10,532 nucleotides of DNA from SIO4C1 sp039820425 (lineage in GTDB: Bacteria; Cyanobacteriota; Cyanobacteriia; Phormidesmidales; Phormidesmidaceae). The position numbers were made by a program, and so were the translations under genes. The notes beneath the pieces were generated by a model, which made no database searches, was not told where the DNA came from, and saw only the letters and a program-made list of their open reading frames with translations. Shown here in pieces: positions 8,868 to 10,532 of this stretch. Position 1 is the first letter of the stretch, and each line of letters opens with the position of its first letter. Location: contig JBCBQD010000214.1 in assembly GCA_039820425.1 (NCBI GenBank), forward strand, positions 1 to 10,532. The letters run 5' to 3'.

Positions 8868-10046
8868 ATGAATAAAACTCAGCAGCCACTAATAATGCCC
8901 CATCGTATTCCCATATCCCAACCCTCCATAACAGCGTTAGAGATCGCCTGTGTGACCGATGCGATGCAGTCTGGCTGGGTCTCCTCCCGGGGAGAATATA
9001 TTGATCGGTTTGAAGAGACCTTTGCCGCCTACTGTGGCACCCAATATGCCCTGACAACGTCGAGTGGCACCACTGCCCTACACCTTGCCCTAGCCAGCTA
9101 CGGCATTCAACCCGGCGATGAAGTGATTGTCCCCAATCTCACCTTTGTGGCCACCGCCAATGCGGTCACCTACGTCGGCGCAAAGCCCATCTGTGTGGAT
9201 ATTGACCCGGAAACCCTCTGCATTGATGCCAATCAGGTTGAGCAGGCCATCACCAACAGGACAAAAGCAATTATTGCTGTCCATTTATACGGTCACCCCG
9301 CCAATATTCCAGCCCTCCAGGCAATTGCCGACCCCCAAGGTATTCTGGTCATAGAAGATGCAGCCGAAGCCCACGGTGCCATGATCCAGGGCCAGAAAGC
9401 GGGTGCCTTAGGAGACTGCGGAGTGTTTAGCTTTTTTGGCAACAAAATTGTCACCTGTGGGGAAGGGGGCATGCTGACTACGAGCAATCAAGATCTCTAC
9501 AAAAGAGCGCTGCACCTGCGCAATCAGGCCATGAGTCCGACCCAACGATACTGGCACACCGAGATCGGCTTTAACTATCGCATGACCAACTTACAAGCCG
9601 CCCTGGGGTTCGCGCAGCTAAAACGAATTGATGACTTTATTCAAAAGAAAAAAGCGATCTTTGAGCAATACCAGTATTATCTATCCCCCTATCTCTCAAA
9701 GCATTCCAATCTAAAGCTTAACCGCACTGCAAGCTGGGCGGATAATGTTTTCTGGCAAATTTGTCTGGAAGTTGAAGGCTGGACAGCCTCGGCCCGCAAT
9801 CAGTTTATGCAAGTGTTAGCCGAGCGTGGCATTGAAAGTCGGCCTTATTTTTACCCGATCTCCGACATGCCGATGTACAGTGAGGCCACCTCCCATCGCA
9901 CCCCAGTTGCCCATCAGGCTTCTCAACAAGGGTTGAACCTGCCGTCTTTTTTTGAAATGCGCGATCAAGATATTGAGAATGTTTGTAACATCATCTGCGA
10001 ATCTTTAAATCTCGATCTACCCATCACATTGGAACAGGGCGGTTAG
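8868..10046 (+). CDS. DegT/DnrJ/EryC1-family PLP-dependent sugar aminotransferase
   Basis: The 392-residue protein is a fold-type I PLP enzyme predicted to convert a keto-sugar nucleotide to an amino sugar, in the manner of perosamine synthase. Key residues, counted from ATG 8868, are the phosphate-binding SSGTTAL (65-71), D164 in EDAAEAHG (pyridine nitrogen contact) and the Schiff-base lysine K193 in FSFFGNKIVTCGEGG. NYRMTNLQAA is the usual segment after it. The family start (IPISQPSI, then GWVSSRGEYIDRFE) fits either ATG 8868 or ATG 8895. Neither has a good ribosome binding site, and I prefer 8868. An in-frame TTG at 8808 would add 20 residues unlike the family. The gene suggests that an amino-deoxy sugar is made for one of the two glycosyltransferases. 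Some family members act on other keto substrates such as cyclitols, so the substrate is open. Confidence 0.88.
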   Translation: MNKTQQPLIMPHRIPISQPSITALEIACVTDAMQSGWVSSRGEYIDRFEETFAAYCGTQYALTTSSGTTALHLALASYGIQPGDEVIVPNLTFVATANAVTYVGAKPICVDIDPETLCIDANQVEQAITNRTKAIIAVHLYGHPANIPALQAIADPQGILVIEDAAEAHGAMIQGQKAGALGDCGVFSFFGNKIVTCGEGGMLTTSNQDLYKRALHLRNQAMSPTQRYWHTEIGFNYRMTNLQAALGFAQLKRIDDFIQKKKAIFEQYQYYLSPYLSKHSNLKLNRTASWADNVFWQICLEVEGWTASARNQFMQVLAERGIESRPYFYPISDMPMYSEATSHRTPVAHQASQQGLNLPSFFEMRDQDIENVCNIICESLNLDLPITLEQGG

Positions 10047-10150
10047 GGAGCCGTCAACAACTTTTTCTGAAGTGCAGAACACGTAGGTATATAGCTCGAC
10101 TGCCTATCTCGATCACTTACAAAGTTATATATCGAATCATAAAGATTCTA

Positions 10151-10187
10151 GTTTCAATCCTTAAAAGGAGATTAAAGTAAAGCCTTC
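10151..10187 (+). repeat. Solitary CRISPR-repeat-like unit
   Basis: The stretch begins GTTTCAATCCTTAAAAGGAG and continues ATTAAAG. This resembles cyanobacterial CRISPR repeats that start GTTTCAATCC and carry an internal AATCC...GGATT dyad. There is no second copy at a repeat-spacer distance and no cas gene, so it is not an array. It may be a relic or a coincidence. Confidence 0.25.
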
Positions 10188-10483
10188 GAGTTGTTTCCGT
10201 AGATACATTTAAAGCTATCGCTGAGGCAATTTATAGTCATAAGCGTACGATATACGTTGCACTACATTGGTTGGGGGTTATATCGCTGTGACCCATTTAT
10301 TGAGCGTCGAAAGAGAGCGACGGTAGACGCTTAGACAATGTATTGACACTAAATGCTAAGTCGTTGTGGAGTTTTTGTCGCTTCCTCCATTTTACTGTTC
10401 CCGAGGGGGGACGCAATTCCCCACCAGAGCGGTCTTAGGGACAGGCGATTTAGCCTCTATATCGTTCCCAGTGAGCTACCTGG

Positions 10484-10517
10484 CGTTTAGACAACATCTA
10501 CGTTTAGACAACATCTA
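10484..10517 (+). repeat. 17-bp direct tandem repeat (CGTTTAGACAACATCTA x2)
   Basis: Two perfect adjacent copies lie at 10484-10500 and 10501-10517. Each contains a small dyad, TAGA-CAACA-TCTA. A related CGCTTAGACAA occurs at 10328-10338. The pair could be a tandem protein-binding site, the end of a mobile element or a simple slippage product. Confidence 0.8.
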
Positions 10518-10532
10518 GAGGATTTTATAGGC

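Larger units (their letters stand above)
10047..10532. other. Non-coding tail after the cluster
   Basis: No supported gene lies in these 486 bases. They are more AT-rich than the cluster and contain a GATTC/GAATC inverted repeat near 10135-10149, a CRISPR-repeat-like unit (10151-10187), a GGGG-loop-CCCC hairpin (10407-10422) and a 17-bp tandem duplication at the end. The GC-rich, uniformly codon-organised cluster stops at 10046. No clear terminator hairpin with a T-run follows the aminotransferase stop, although a short T-run (CTTTTTC) occurs near 10062. Confidence 0.6.

Noticed and set aside
10257..10284. Possible sigma-70 promoter (TTGCAC, 16 bases, TATATC)
   Set aside because: Both boxes are imperfect, no gene follows in the window, and such matches are frequent in AT-rich DNA.
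10399..10440. Resemblance to part of an FMN riboswitch (AATTCCCCACC...GCGGT)
   Set aside because: Only one short block is similar. The other conserved stems of the RFN element are not found and no riboflavin gene is visible downstream.
10353..10490. A 45-codon open frame (ATG 10353 to TAG 10488) in the non-coding tail
   Set aside because: It has no ribosome binding site, no recognisable domain and an unconvincing composition, and it runs over the hairpin and into the first 17-bp repeat.

Overview
The window comes from a cyanobacterial chromosome. Seven copies of the highly iterated palindrome GCGATCGC (HIP1) occur in 10.5 kb, where about 0.16 would be expected by chance with equal base frequencies. 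There are also cyanobacterial-style tandem short repeats, and the gene content is a nonribosomal peptide synthetase (NRPS) cluster with glycosylation and sulfation genes. All genes are on the + strand.

Layout: (1) 2-853, the 3' end of an NRPS gene that begins upstream. It holds an adenylation (A) domain core that stops after motif A8. (2) 855-2267, a GT-B (UGT/MGT-like) glycosyltransferase. (3) 2264-3106, a Stf0-type sulfotransferase. (4) 3106-7662, a second NRPS that opens with the missing A-domain C-terminal subdomain (A9/A10), followed by PCP, epimerase (E), condensation (C), PCP and thioesterase (TE). (5) 7681-8778, a second, divergent glycosyltransferase. (6) about 8868-10046, a DegT/DnrJ/EryC1-type PLP sugar aminotransferase. 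(7) 10047-10532, an AT-richer non-coding tail with small repeats and no convincing gene. Genes 1-4 are tightly packed (TAACATG, ATGA and TAATG junctions), so they look like one translationally coupled operon, and genes 5-6 follow in the same direction.

Working model: the upstream NRPS starts the chain, and one amino acid is activated by an A domain assembled from two proteins. Its catalytic A10 lysine lies on the second protein. That residue is epimerised to D and passed to a terminal C-PCP-TE module that has no A domain, then released by a TE with cysteine in place of the usual nucleophilic serine. A glycosyltransferase and a sugar-type sulfotransferase sit exactly in the gap between the two halves of the A domain. 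With the second glycosyltransferase and the sugar aminotransferase they suggest a glycosylated, sulfated, possibly amino-sugar-bearing peptide. The product itself cannot be named from the sequence.

The strongest candidates for something new are the A domain split at A8/A9 with two tailoring genes in between, the A-less terminal module, and the unusual TE. Two low-complexity repeat blocks are carried in frame inside NRPS catalytic domains. The first 35 bases are a perfect fold-back of bases 79-113 and may be an assembly or amplification artefact at a contig end.
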